Of a stretch of DNA of 16,539 nt, positions 1 to 7,353 are shown in pieces. A model generated the notes under the pieces. It was given only the letters and a program-made list of their open reading frames with translations. It had not been told where the DNA came from and did no database searches. Position 1 is the stretch's first letter. Every line of letters begins with the position of its first letter. This stretch comes from Bacteroidales bacterium (GTDB taxonomy: Bacteria > Bacteroidota > Bacteroidia > Bacteroidales > UBA1715): positions 1 through 16,539 of the forward strand of contig JAISIO010000084.1 in assembly GCA_031262005.1 (NCBI GenBank), read 5' to 3'. The translations under genes were made by a program, and so were the position numbers.

Positions 1-1358
1 ACCGCCATGTACGTAAAATAAATGCCCAACACCAAAATAACCGCCGTAGAAATCCACATTCCTTGGAATGCCGGCAACTCAACAGCTTTCACAGCTCGTT
101 CGCCAAACATGGAAAGCACATAGTAAGACAAGTAAAAGAAAAATGAAAAAATAATGGGCACGCCAAGTCCGCCTTTGCGCACAATGCTGCCAAATGGTGC
201 CCCCACAAAAAACATGATAAAACAACCCAGAGCCAAAATAAATTTCTTATGCAATTCTATTCGATGTTTATTGATGGTCATATCCTGCGTTTCATTATTG
301 TCAATAGCTGTGGCAAGATAATTTTCCGACGAACGAGCATAACTCAAAGCCCTCGTAAGTGTTTGTTCCTGATACGCAGTATTGAATGCCGCAAATAACG
401 TGTCTATATTAACCAACTCACCTCCGGAATAGCTTTTACTGCGTGATTTGAAAAAATACTGCGAAAAAAAGTAATCAAACGATCGTTGATTTCGATACGT
501 ATACGTTTCTTGCAGCGAATCAATCGTAAAACGCAATTGCGACACATTTTGCATTTGCGAATTATGACGGAATAAATCCATATCGGTGCGACTAAAACCA
601 AAGGATTCTAACTCAAACAAAGCCTGTTGTTTTGAAAATTCCTCGGTACGAAACGGATTTTTTTCACGCATATATTGCGCATCTACCCCTTCGGTTACAT
701 CTTCGTAACGCCGCCCGTGATACAACAAAAACTGCAAATAACGTCCACCGTTAATAACTTCCATTCGAGCCGAATCGGCAATGGTAACATTAGTATTTCC
801 CAAATTATTACGATGATCGTAAATCATAACATCGTACATCATATTGGTTTCGGGATTTTTGTGCGCAATTTTTATACGCACCTGTTCTATTCCATCAAAA
901 AACACGCCTTCCTTAATATTCATTTCGGGACGTTGATTGCGCACATCGTACATAAGCGACCATAGGCGCAAATTGGAATAGGGCAAAATATTGTTGGAAT
1001 ACACAAATCCGAATCCGGCAACAAACACATTGAAAATTATAAGCGGCATCATCAAGCGAAACAGCGACACTCCTGCTGCTTTTATCGCTATCAGTTCATT
1101 GGATTCACCCAAATTACCGTACACAAAAATTGATGCACACAAAATGGATAAGGGCAACGACATTTGCAAAATATTCATGGTGGCAAAAAACAGCAATTCC
1201 AAAATTACTGACCACTCCAAACCTTTACCAACCATATCGTCCACATATTTCCACAAAAATTGCATAAGCAAAATAAATGTGGTGATGCACAGCATAAGTA
1301 TCAAAGGACCTACGTATGCTTTTAAAATATAGCTATCAATTTTTTTTAATCTCAACAT
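1..1358 (-). CDS. LptF/LptG family permease (YjgP/YjgQ), 3'-truncated by window edge
   Basis: This is a lipopolysaccharide transport permease of the LptF/LptG family, the inner-membrane partner of the LptB ATPase that extracts LPS for transfer to the outer membrane. Translating the minus strand from ATG at 1358 gives about 452 codons without a stop, beginning MLRLKKIDSYILKAYVG. A hydrophobic helix follows, then a second, then the conserved family segment GESNELIAIKAAGVS at about residues 83-97. A long polar periplasmic domain comes next. Near the left edge are the C-terminal helices, including KKFILALGCFIMFFVGAPFG and two more segments. It lies 56 bp downstream of the START-like gene and could be cotranscribed with it. 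LptF and LptG cannot be told apart here, and Bacteroidota members are longer than the ~360 aa E. coli proteins. The C-terminus is outside the window. Confidence 0.9.
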   Translation of the reverse strand, partial: MLRLKKIDSYILKAYVGPLILMLCITTFILLMQFLWKYVDDMVGKGLEWSVILELLFFATMNILQMSLPLSILCASIFVYGNLGESNELIAIKAAGVSLFRLMMPLIIFNVFVAGFGFVYSNNILPYSNLRLWSLMYDVRNQRPEMNIKEGVFFDGIEQVRIKIAHKNPETNMMYDVMIYDHRNNLGNTNVTIADSARMEVINGGRYLQFLLYHGRRYEDVTEGVDAQYMREKNPFRTEEFSKQQALFELESFGFSRTDMDLFRHNSQMQNVSQLRFTIDSLQETYTYRNQRSFDYFFSQYFFKSRSKSYSGGELVNIDTLFAAFNTAYQEQTLTRALSYARSSENYLATAIDNNETQDMTINKHRIELHKKFILALGCFIMFFVGAPFGSIVRKGGLGVPIIFSFFFYLSYYVLSMFGERAVKAVELPAFQGMWISTAVILVLGIYFTYMA

Positions 1359-1414
1359 ATACAGTTATTTATAGCAATGCGAAGATATACTTTCTAATTC
1401 CTTTTAGGTAATTC

Positions 1415-1798
1415 TTAATTTGCGCCCAAACTTTTTTTCAATGCTTCTACCTGTAAATTCCATAATTGCTCCGCATCGTCTTTCTCGTCAGGTTCTACAA
1501 AATCGGTAATGACCAAAACCGCATCGGTGGTAAGCGGGTCTACCAATATACGAAATTCAAAATATTCTTGTGCATCTTCGTCTTCCCACTGAAAACGTAT
1601 AAAATCCGGCACTTTTTTAGCAATCACACTTGCTTTTTGCTCTTCATCGTCCCATTCAAAAACAAATTCTTTATTTTCTTTATCTACTTGTACCTCATCG
1701 GCAAACCATTTTGCAAGTCCTTCGGGAGTAGAAATACTTGCGTAGAGACTTTTGGTTGATGCTTTTATTAGATATTCTAATTGGATTTTCTCTTTCAT
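1415..1798 (-). CDS. START-like domain protein (SRPBCC/AHSA1-like fold)
   Basis: This 127-residue soluble protein starts MKEKIQLEYLIKAST and contains STPEGLAKWFADEV, the hallmark segment of the small START-like/AHSA1-type proteins conserved across Bacteroidota. It is acidic, with an FVFEWDDEEQKA strand, a central FIRFQWEDED strand and a C-terminal helix EQLWNLQVEALKKSL that would close the helix-grip cavity. Length matches the family. There is no signal peptide, so it is probably cytosolic. The ligand and role are not known; AHSA1 relatives stimulate Hsp90, but nothing here shows that activity. It lies between the rhomboid gene (106 bp upstream) and the LptF/G-type gene (56 bp downstream), all on the same strand. 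Confidence 0.85.
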   Translation of the reverse strand: MKEKIQLEYLIKASTKSLYASISTPEGLAKWFADEVQVDKENKEFVFEWDDEEQKASVIAKKVPDFIRFQWEDEDAQEYFEFRILVDPLTTDAVLVITDFVEPDEKDDAEQLWNLQVEALKKSLGAN

Positions 1799-1904
1799 TA
1801 TGCGTCTTTTTAATTAGTGTGCGCAAGGTATGATTTTTTTTCGAGTAAACAAGGGTTTCATACACGGTAGTTTCAATGGGCAATTTCAATCTCTCATTGT
1901 TTTC

Positions 1905-2669
1905 CTAAAAACCACCGCTACGCACTCCCCGTTTTCGCCACCACATAATCAAGACAAAAGCAAATATCATTCCGCCCAAATGGGCAAAATGAGCCACATT
2001 ATCGCTTGCACTATTGCTCATTCCTGCAAAAAATTCGATAGCTCCGTACAGAATTACAAAATATTTTGCTTGTATCGGTATTGCAAAAAATATGTACAAA
2101 TACGCATTAGGGAATAGCATTCCGAACGCCATAAGCAAACCAAAAATTGCTCCCGATGCGCCAATAGTAGTGGTGTTTATAATTACATTGAGTTGTCCCA
2201 ACAATGGTTGCACATAATTTTTCCCTTGCATCAGCACCTGTCCACCTTCGTTATACAACATATTCAAAAGTTCGGCAGAGTGCTCCGGCGGCAATTCGCC
2301 TGCAAGATTCCGTATGCGAATGTAAGCAACCACAATTTGCACCACACCTGCGCCAATACCACACACCATATAGAAAATAAAAAATCGTTGCGCACCCCAA
2401 AATTGTTCTATAATAGTACCAAACATCCACAAAGCAAACATATTGAAAAACAGATGCCCAATATCGCCGTGCAAAAACATATAGCTCACAAACTGAATAG
2501 GCTTAAAATCGGCAGAAGCAATATAGTGTAATCCAAGCAAATGCGATAGATCGAAACCGGAAGTAGAGCGCAATATAACGTCAATAATAAACATTGCAAC
2601 ATTGAGCAAAAGTAAATTTTTCACAACCGGCGTCAAACCGGAAAATCCGGAAAGGGAGTAATTACTCAT
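1905..2669 (-). CDS. Rhomboid family intramembrane serine protease
   Basis: A 254-residue polytopic membrane protein that should cleave transmembrane substrates inside the bilayer. The key rhomboid elements are visible. TM2 has H72 and N76 in HLFFNMFALW, matching the oxyanion-stabilising H150/N154 spacing of E. coli GlpG. The nucleophile is Ser172 in GASGAIFG (170-177). The second dyad residue is His230 in AHFAHLGG, with the HxxG spacing of the family. An extended polar insert (about 119-158) separates TM3 from the catalytic-serine helix. A WR motif like that of the GlpG L1 loop appears displaced or absent. The start at 2669 gives a normal short cytosolic N-terminus and lies about 17 nt below the predicted transcription start. 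It follows mutL on the same strand. The physiological substrate is unknown. Confidence 0.93.
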   Translation of the reverse strand: MSNYSLSGFSGLTPVVKNLLLLNVAMFIIDVILRSTSGFDLSHLLGLHYIASADFKPIQFVSYMFLHGDIGHLFFNMFALWMFGTIIEQFWGAQRFFIFYMVCGIGAGVVQIVVAYIRIRNLAGELPPEHSAELLNMLYNEGGQVLMQGKNYVQPLLGQLNVIINTTTIGASGAIFGLLMAFGMLFPNAYLYIFFAIPIQAKYFVILYGAIEFFAGMSNSASDNVAHFAHLGGMIFAFVLIMWWRKRGVRSGGF

Positions 2670-2688
2670 AGTCTTTTTATTTTAGCGG

Positions 2689-2696
2689 CAAATATA
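2689..2696 (-). promoter_or_regulatory. Predicted -7 element upstream of rhomboid gene
   Basis: On the minus strand this reads TATATTTG, a perfect match to the Bacteroidota -7 consensus TAnnTTTG. It sits 20 bp before the rhomboid ATG, implying a leader of only about 17 nt. No convincing TTTG -33 box is found at the usual 19-21 bp spacing, so this is a partial promoter match. It would make the rhomboid gene independent of mutL. Confidence 0.5.
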
Positions 2697-2780
2697 TAGC
2701 ATTTCATTGAGTAACATAAGGGAACTTCTAAAAATCTATAGTGGTTAATGGTTAATGATTAGAGTGTAGAGATGAGAGAT

Positions 2781-2825
2781 AACTTCCTTTAACTCCTTTT
2801 AACTCCTCTAACTTCTTAACTCCTC
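2781..2825. repeat. Degenerate pyrimidine-rich direct repeats (AACTCCT type)
   Basis: Five imperfect units of 8-10 bp run head to tail: AACTTCCTTT, AACTCCTTTT, AACTCCTCT, AACTTCTT and AACTCCTC. They lie directly downstream of the mutL stop codon. A related tract occurs at 12073-12120 between batC and thrA, so this is an interspersed intergenic sequence type, not a one-off. Function is unknown. Confidence 0.6.
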
Positions 2826-2836
2826 AAAAAAAAACA

Positions 2837-4684
2837 TTACGAATTAAATTTCTTGAAAAGTTCCGCATAATCTAAAAGCACCACAGCCCGTTTACCATCG
2901 GCAGAAAGATTATGCTCCGAACATTGAAATAACTGTGCTATAAATATTTGCATTTCATCATTTTGCATGGTAGGATTACGGTAGAGTGCAGCCGACTGTG
3001 CAAGTGCAAGTGCTATACGCTCACGAGCATTAAGCGATTTTCCTTCTTCATATTCGGCTATACATTGATGTATAATTTGTTCCGCCTGTGCTGTATCTAC
3101 ATCGGCAGGCATACCGTGAATTATAAAAGTTGTGTTACCAAAATGCTCAATTTCAAATCCCAATTCCGCCAATTGTGGCAAAATTTCCTGCAACACACTC
3201 ATTTCATGCGCACTGGTTTCCATACGAATAGGCACAATAGTGCGCTGACTCAGTTGTTTGGTGCTTTGCAATTGCGCCAAAAATTTTTCGTATAGAATGC
3301 GACTATGCGCTCGCTTTATATCTATCAGCATCAAACCCGTTTTACCCTGCGTGAGTATATACTTTTTTTGAATTTGCATACACATTCCGCTTTCTTGTAA
3401 CGGAGCACTGTCGGCACTGTTAAGTGCCGACAGGAAGGTTTGTTGTACAGGTATTTCTGCTTGTCGCGGAGCTGCATCAAACAATTGTTCCCAATTCGTT
3501 GTTGATTGTTTGTGTGTCATTGGAAACGACGGCTTCCCTCCTGCCACCGATGACGGAGCTGTACTACGAACACTTTCAAACGGGTTGTAATGCGGATTAA
3601 TATCCAATGCAGGTAGTTTCACATTGTTCCCGGTTGTGATTGCAAACAAATCGGAATAATTAACCTCGTCGCTAAAATCGAGCGACGGAACCACGTTATT
3701 TTTACCAAGCGTGTGTTTTACCGATGCCTCGAGTAATTGCGCAATATTGTATTCTTCCACAAATTTTATTTCGGTTTTTGTGGGGTGAATGTTCACATCT
3801 ATATGCGCCGGATTAATTTCAAAAAACACAAAAAACGGCGGATAATCTTTGGGGCTTATCAAATTTTGATAGGCACGCATAATTGCCGCTTGAAAACTTT
3901 TTTGCCGAAAAAATCGATTATTCACAAACAAATATTGCAAATAGGAATATTTTTTTGTCATTTCGGGCGTTCCCACAAATCCGTGAATTGCCACAATTGA
4001 CGTTTGTCCTTCAATCGGCAAAAGCTGAGTTTCGAGCTTTCTGCCGAACAAGGTGCCAATACGTTGCTTCAAATGAGCCACCGGATATTTTGCAAACAAA
4101 TTTTCATCGGTATAAATTGTAAAAGCCACATTGCAGTGCGCCAAAGCAACTTGATAAATTTCGTTAAAAATCATCTTTTGCTCGGTTTGGTTCGATTTCA
4201 AAAACTTACGGCGCGCCGGTATGTTATAAAATAAATTTTTAACCACAAAACTCGTTCCCACAGCGCACGAAACCGGTTCTTGACTTTCAACTTCCGATGC
4301 TTTGATAACCAATCGTGTTCCGCAATCGTCTTCGGGACGGCGAGTTTTTACTTCCACATGAGCCACTGCGGCAATTGAAGCTAAAGCCTCGCCACGAAAG
4401 CCCATTGAGGTTATTGAGAATATATCTTCGGCACTGCGAATTTTCGATGTCGCATGACGTTCAAAAGCCATTCGCACATCGGTTTCGCTCATTCCCTTGC
4501 CATTGTCGGTAATTTGAATGAGTGTGCGTCCCGCATCAACTATTTTTATAGTAATATCGGTTGCGCCGGCATCAATGGCATTTTCGAGTAATTCTTTTAC
4601 CACCGAAGCAGGACGTTGCACCACCTCGCCTGCGGCAATTTGGTTGGCAACCGAATCGGGTAAAAGATGTATAATGTCCGACAT
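2837..4684 (-). CDS. mutL: DNA mismatch repair protein MutL, predicted endonuclease-deficient
   Basis: MutL couples MutS mismatch recognition to downstream excision. The 615-residue protein has the full N-terminal GHKL ATPase signature: ANQIAAGEVVQRPASVVKEL with E31 and N35 of motif I, DNGKG at 60-64, and GFRGEALASI at 95-104. A transducer domain follows, including the HPTKTEIKF segment near 300. Residues ~330-430 are a low-complexity linker, and a C-terminal dimerisation domain runs to the end. The C-terminal endonuclease motifs are eroded. The DQHAx2Ex4E position reads DIKRAHSRILYE (455-466), keeping D and the last E but losing the metal-binding His and the first Glu. The CPHGRP position reads SADGKR (594-599). 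The ATG at 4684 is the family start. It is preceded by a run of octamer repeats and followed by the rhomboid gene. Confidence 0.97.
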   Translation of the reverse strand: MSDIIHLLPDSVANQIAAGEVVQRPASVVKELLENAIDAGATDITIKIVDAGRTLIQITDNGKGMSETDVRMAFERHATSKIRSAEDIFSITSMGFRGEALASIAAVAHVEVKTRRPEDDCGTRLVIKASEVESQEPVSCAVGTSFVVKNLFYNIPARRKFLKSNQTEQKMIFNEIYQVALAHCNVAFTIYTDENLFAKYPVAHLKQRIGTLFGRKLETQLLPIEGQTSIVAIHGFVGTPEMTKKYSYLQYLFVNNRFFRQKSFQAAIMRAYQNLISPKDYPPFFVFFEINPAHIDVNIHPTKTEIKFVEEYNIAQLLEASVKHTLGKNNVVPSLDFSDEVNYSDLFAITTGNNVKLPALDINPHYNPFESVRSTAPSSVAGGKPSFPMTHKQSTTNWEQLFDAAPRQAEIPVQQTFLSALNSADSAPLQESGMCMQIQKKYILTQGKTGLMLIDIKRAHSRILYEKFLAQLQSTKQLSQRTIVPIRMETSAHEMSVLQEILPQLAELGFEIEHFGNTTFIIHGMPADVDTAQAEQIIHQCIAEYEEGKSLNARERIALALAQSAALYRNPTMQNDEMQIFIAQLFQCSEHNLSADGKRAVVLLDYAELFKKFNS

Positions 4685-4686
4685 GG

Positions 4687-4734
4687 GAATAACTGAATAA
4701 TTGAATAACTGAATAATCGACTAACCGAATAATA
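4687..4734. repeat. Six tandem 8-bp repeats abutting the mutL start codon
   Basis: Consecutive octamers read GAATAACT, GAATAATT, GAATAACT, GAATAATC, GACTAACC and GAATAATA on the plus strand. They begin 2 bp beyond the mutL ATG, so they occupy its ribosome-binding region and leader. The phase is exactly 8 bp with few mismatches. Nearby leaders show no such array. A change in copy number would alter the leader length, not the coding sequence. Confidence 0.75.
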
Positions 4735-4757
4735 GCAAAGAAACGCAATTGTAGGAC

Positions 4758-4780
4758 AATAATGTATATTCCACATTATT
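4758..4780. repeat. Inverted repeat upstream of mutL
   Basis: AATAATGT (4758-4765) and ACATTATT (4773-4780) are perfect inverted arms separated by 7 bp. The dyad lies about 75-95 bp upstream of the mutL ATG and downstream of the RRM gene's terminator, in the region where the mutL promoter must be. It could be an operator or a leader hairpin. With arms of A/T-rich sequence, chance is possible. No exact TAnnTTTG element was found for mutL; TACAATTG at 4753-4746 is one base off. Confidence 0.35.
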
Positions 4781-4803
4781 TGTTTATGAACATTTTTTTA
4801 GTG

Positions 4804-4841
4804 CATAAAAAAATCCTTACCACTACGGCAAGGATTTTCTT
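4804..4841 (-). terminator. Intrinsic terminator of the RRM protein gene
   Basis: AAAATCCTT (4810-4818) and AAGGATTTT (4830-4838) form a perfect 9-bp stem, with two more C-G pairs inside after one mismatch. Read on the minus strand the stem is followed by an uninterrupted T run (T7). This is a good Rho-independent terminator about 55 bp past the RRM stop codon and separates that gene from mutL. Confidence 0.85.
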
Positions 4842-4893
4842 TAAGTCATACATTCAAAAAATCGGTAAAAATCCTTTGTTCAAGGAAATAAAA

Positions 4894-5142
4894 CTATTGT
4901 TGTTTTGGTAACGATTCTGTAACTTTAATTTGACGTGCACCCAAAGTTGATCCGTCAAGTGCGCTCACTGCTGCGGCTCCTTCTTCATCATTCGGCATTT
5001 CTACAAAGCCAAAACCTTTACTGCGACGAGTTTCGCGGTCGGTAATGATGCGTGCATTTGATACTTCGCCGAAAGCAGCGAAAGCTTCAGCTAATTGTTC
5101 TGATTTAATCTTGTAATCAAGATTTCCTACGTAAATGTTCAT
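4894..5142 (-). CDS. Small single-RRM RNA-binding protein
   Basis: An 82-residue protein that is essentially one RNA recognition motif. RNP2 is IYVGNL at residues 3-8 and RNP1 is KGFGFVEM at 42-49, both with the aromatic residues that stack on RNA bases. The conserved beta-1/alpha-1 region DYKIKSEQLAEAFAAFGEV and the closing QIKVTESLPKQQ tail are present. Proteins of this length are very common in Bacteroidota and resemble cyanobacterial Rbp proteins; the RNA targets are generally unknown. The gene is a monocistronic unit with a consensus promoter about 18 nt upstream of a very short leader and a strong terminator downstream. This suggests high constitutive or stress-linked expression. Confidence 0.96.
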   Translation of the reverse strand: MNIYVGNLDYKIKSEQLAEAFAAFGEVSNARIITDRETRRSKGFGFVEMPNDEEGAAAVSALDGSTLGARQIKVTESLPKQQ

Positions 5143-5166
5143 AAAATATTAGTTAATTATTTTTGA

Positions 5167-5196
5167 CAAATGTACTATAATTATTTGTTTATCAAA
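5167..5196 (-). promoter_or_regulatory. Bacteroidota-type promoter of the RRM gene
   Basis: Read on the minus strand, TACATTTG (5174-5167) matches the -7 consensus TAnnTTTG, and TTTG (5196-5193) matches the -33 box with 18 bp between them. Predicted transcription would start near 5162, giving a leader of about 20 nt before the ATG at 5142. This is the best two-box promoter in the window. The rest of the 237-bp divergent spacer towards ddl shows only weak, inexact -7 matches on the plus strand, such as TATTTTTA near 5280. Confidence 0.7.
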
Positions 5197-5379
5197 GCAA
5201 ATTATAGTTTTTTTTCTCGAATGTTAAAAAATAGATGATAGATAATTGTGCGAATTGTACGAGTGAATTGCTTTTTCTGTATTTTTACCGCCGAACAGAA
5301 TGTGAACAATACTGCATTCACACTATCTCGCAGTAAATATCTATGAATATCAATTGAATATCTTAATTATCAAAAAAAC

Positions 5380-6351
5380 ATGAAAAAGAAAATAGCAATT
5401 ATAGGCGGCGGTTACTCTTCGGAATCGGGAATTTCTATGAAAAGCACCTATCAATTAATGGAAATGATGGATAGTGCACTGTACGATTTATTTCCTGTGT
5501 GCATTACAAAGACAGCATGGACAGCACAAGTGGGCAACAAGCACTATCCTATTAGCAAAGAAGATTTTAGTTTTGATATGGAGGGCACAAAAATTACATT
5601 CGATTGCGTGTATAATTCCATTCACGGCACGCCGGGCGAAGATGGTCGTCTGCCGGCATATTTTGAATTGATTGGTTTGCCTTACACAAGTTGCGGAGTA
5701 TTCACCGGTGCTTTGACCTTTAATAAATTTGCTACAAAAAAATTCTTGGAAGCCTTCGATATTCACACAGCAAAAGCTCTGTTGGTGCGAAAAAACGATA
5801 CAATTGATGCGTGCAAAATAATTGCACAACTATCCTTACCTTGTTTTGTAAAACCCAATAATGGCGGTTCAAGTTTTGGTGTAAGCAAAGTAAAACACGA
5901 AAGTGAACTACTTCCGGCAATTACCTTGGCTTTGCATGAAGACGATGAAGTGATAATCGAAAGTTTTGTGCAAGGCATTGAAATTTCTAATGGCGTGTAT
6001 AAAGTGAACAATACCGTTAGTGTGTTACCAATCACCGAAATTCAAACCGATAATGAGTTTTTTGATTACAACGCAAAATACGAAGGTAAAAGTCGTGAAA
6101 TTACGCCTGCACAACTTTCGGAAGAATTGACAGCAGAATGCAAAGCATTAACGGCAAAAATTTACACCGCATTGGATTGTAAAGGTGTGTGCCGTGTGGA
6201 TTATATTATAGCCAACAACACATTATATTTTCTGGAAATCAACACCGTGCCGGGAATGAGCAAAGCAAGTATTATTCCGCAACAAATACGCGCTGCAGGT
6301 ATGAAAGAAGCCGATGTATTTACTGCTTTGATTGAGGAAGCCATGAAATAA
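5380..6351 (+). CDS. ddl: D-alanine--D-alanine ligase
   Basis: This ATP-grasp enzyme joins two D-alanines in the cytosol to make the dipeptide ending of the peptidoglycan stem. The 323-residue protein shows the family elements in order: the N-terminal GGGYSSESGISM loop with Glu15, HGTPGEDGRLP at 82-92, the glycine-rich ATP loop KPNNGGSSFGVSKV at 158-171, the omega-loop FFDYNAKYEGKSRE at 227-240, CRVDYI at 271-276, and the metal-binding EINTVPGMSKAS at 286-297. The Tyr in the YNAKY omega-loop is typical of true D-Ala-D-Ala ligases, not the D-Ala-D-Lac type. Length is normal. The ATG at 5380 follows an A-rich stretch. It stands alone, diverging from the RRM gene and converging on the ThiF-like gene. 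Confidence 0.97.
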   Translation: MKKKIAIIGGGYSSESGISMKSTYQLMEMMDSALYDLFPVCITKTAWTAQVGNKHYPISKEDFSFDMEGTKITFDCVYNSIHGTPGEDGRLPAYFELIGLPYTSCGVFTGALTFNKFATKKFLEAFDIHTAKALLVRKNDTIDACKIIAQLSLPCFVKPNNGGSSFGVSKVKHESELLPAITLALHEDDEVIIESFVQGIEISNGVYKVNNTVSVLPITEIQTDNEFFDYNAKYEGKSREITPAQLSEELTAECKALTAKIYTALDCKGVCRVDYIIANNTLYFLEINTVPGMSKASIIPQQIRAAGMKEADVFTALIEEAMK

Positions 6352-6352
6352 C

Positions 6353-6456
6353 CCTAAGCCCCCCAACCCCCCGAAGGGGGGCTTAAGAAACGGAATACCC
6401 CTGAACAACAGGATTAGCACTGAGCAAAAGTCCCCCTTCGGGGGATTTAGGGGGCT
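6353..6456. repeat. REP/BIME-like palindromic element, copy 1
   Basis: A ~104-bp GC-rich element starts one base after the ddl stop codon. The left end is a C-run hairpin: CCCCCC, AA, CCCCCC, GAA, GGGGGG, CTT. The right end is CCCCC, TTC, GGGGG, ATTTA, GGGGG, CTTTAAA. Reverse-complementing the right end gives GCCCCC-TAAAT-CCCCC-GAA-GGGGG-ACTT, so the two ends are imperfect inverted repeats of each other around a ~45-bp core. A complete inverted copy occurs at 9334-9437. Palindromes paired in opposite orientation at gene 3' ends fit REP/BIME elements, which are mobilised by TnpA-REP (RAYT) proteins. No such gene is in the window. Confidence 0.75.
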
Positions 6457-6461
6457 TTAAA

Positions 6462-6511
6462 CAATAGGATTACCACTGAGCAAAAGTCCCCCTTTAGGGG
6501 GATTTAGGGGG
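6462..6511. repeat. Tandem duplicate of the right half of REP/BIME-like copy 1
   Basis: This 50-bp segment repeats 6406-6454 almost exactly. Both begin with a CAACAGGATTA-like stretch, continue with CACTGAGCAAAAGTCCCCC, a 3-4 bp loop, GGGGG, ATTTA and GGGGG. The differences are a few substitutions (AACAGG/AATAGG, AGCAC/ACCAC) and the loop, TTC against TTTA. The head-to-tail placement indicates amplification of one half-element. Confidence 0.8.
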
Positions 6512-6513
6512 TG

Positions 6514-6557
6514 AAATAAAAAAAAACACAAGATACCGCACGTGCCGCATCTTGTGT
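6514..6557 (-). terminator. Intrinsic terminator of the acyltransferase-ThiF operon
   Basis: ACACAAGAT (6526-6534) pairs perfectly with ATCTTGTGT (6549-6557), and the GC-rich interior ACCGCACGTGCCGC can extend the stem. Read on the minus strand the hairpin is followed by a run of T with one interruption (6525 down to 6514). It lies about 60 bp past the ThiF-like stop codon and is a convincing end for the two-gene transcript. Confidence 0.85.
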
Positions 6558-6618
6558 CCTTGGTTCATGAATGAGTTGCTAAATCTCAACGTTGCGTTTG
6601 CAAAGTATGTTTGGCTTG

Positions 6619-7353
6619 TTATAAGGTTTTAAAATAAAAATCAGGAAACAATTTCACTTGTTTTCCAATAGCTAAACGGAATAATATATCGGCACACAAA
6701 CCTGCAGCAATCCATGAGGCTACTGCTAATTGCGGTGGCGGCAGTTTCTGTTCCTCATTTTTGTATGCTTGCATACATTGATTAAAATGTTGCATATCAT
6801 TTCCTTGTGCAGTAAGGTGTTCCACAACGTAAGAGGCAAATTTCAATTCAAAATCTTGCGGATTATGCGATATATGCGAAAGATTTTTGCTTTTGTCGGT
6901 TACCACAAATACACATGCACCCCACCCCAAATTGTAAGGATGTAATGCCGGAATATTGAGTGATTCACACATATAATCGAATACAAACGGAATATCCGAA
7001 TCAAAATCAATGGCATTAATTGCTACATTCACATTGCTCACAAAATGCGGTATATTGTCATAATCAAGATAACAATGGTGAGCATTAATTTTAGCATGTG
7101 GATTAATACTGAGCAAACGGTTTTTCAATGCTTCTGCTTTGGGTTTTCCAATATCGTCAACCGTGTAATTTTGCCTATTAAGATTACTTTTTTCCACCAC
7201 ATCGCCATCAATAATAGTGATATGATTGAAACCCAAACGCAAAGCACATTCGGCAATTACACTGCCCAATCCGGCACCGGCAAGAAGAATATGAAAATTA
7301 TGTATTCGTTTTTGCTCGGCAGGGGTTACATATATTCTGTTTCTGCTATACAT
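6619..7353 (-). CDS. ThiF/MoeB/HesA-family E1-like adenylating enzyme
   Basis: This 244-residue protein has the adenylation core of the E1/MoeB/ThiF superfamily, which activates a carboxylate (usually the C-terminal glycine of a ubiquitin-like protein or a peptide) as an acyl-AMP. Visible elements are the nucleotide-binding GAGLGS at 26-31, DGDVVEKSNLNRQ at 49-61 including the R60/Q61 finger, GKPKAEAL at 69-76 with K72, and NAIDFD at 113-118 with D116. The paired CxxC zinc knuckles of MoeB/ThiF are absent, and no C-terminal rhodanese domain is fused. The start codon overlaps the end of the acyltransferase gene by 8 bp, indicating translational coupling. No thiamin or molybdopterin gene is nearby, so a biosynthetic role tied to the acyltransferase product is more likely than cofactor synthesis. 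The substrate is unknown. Confidence 0.85.
   Translation of the reverse strand: MYSRNRIYVTPAEQKRIHNFHILLAGAGLGSVIAECALRLGFNHITIIDGDVVEKSNLNRQNYTVDDIGKPKAEALKNRLLSINPHAKINAHHCYLDYDNIPHFVSNVNVAINAIDFDSDIPFVFDYMCESLNIPALHPYNLGWGACVFVVTDKSKNLSHISHNPQDFELKFASYVVEHLTAQGNDMQHFNQCMQAYKNEEQKLPPPQLAVASWIAAGLCADILFRLAIGKQVKLFPDFYFKTL

Noticed and set aside
1466..1759. Plus-strand open frame opposite the START-like gene
   Set aside because: It is fully antisense to a conserved protein with a family-typical sequence, with no recognisable domain and no promoter.
6353..6511. Regular C/G-run repeats as a CRISPR array
   Set aside because: There are only two tandem units, separated by just 7 bp with no spacers, the units are palindromic at the ends, and a full inverted copy exists elsewhere; this fits REP/BIME elements.
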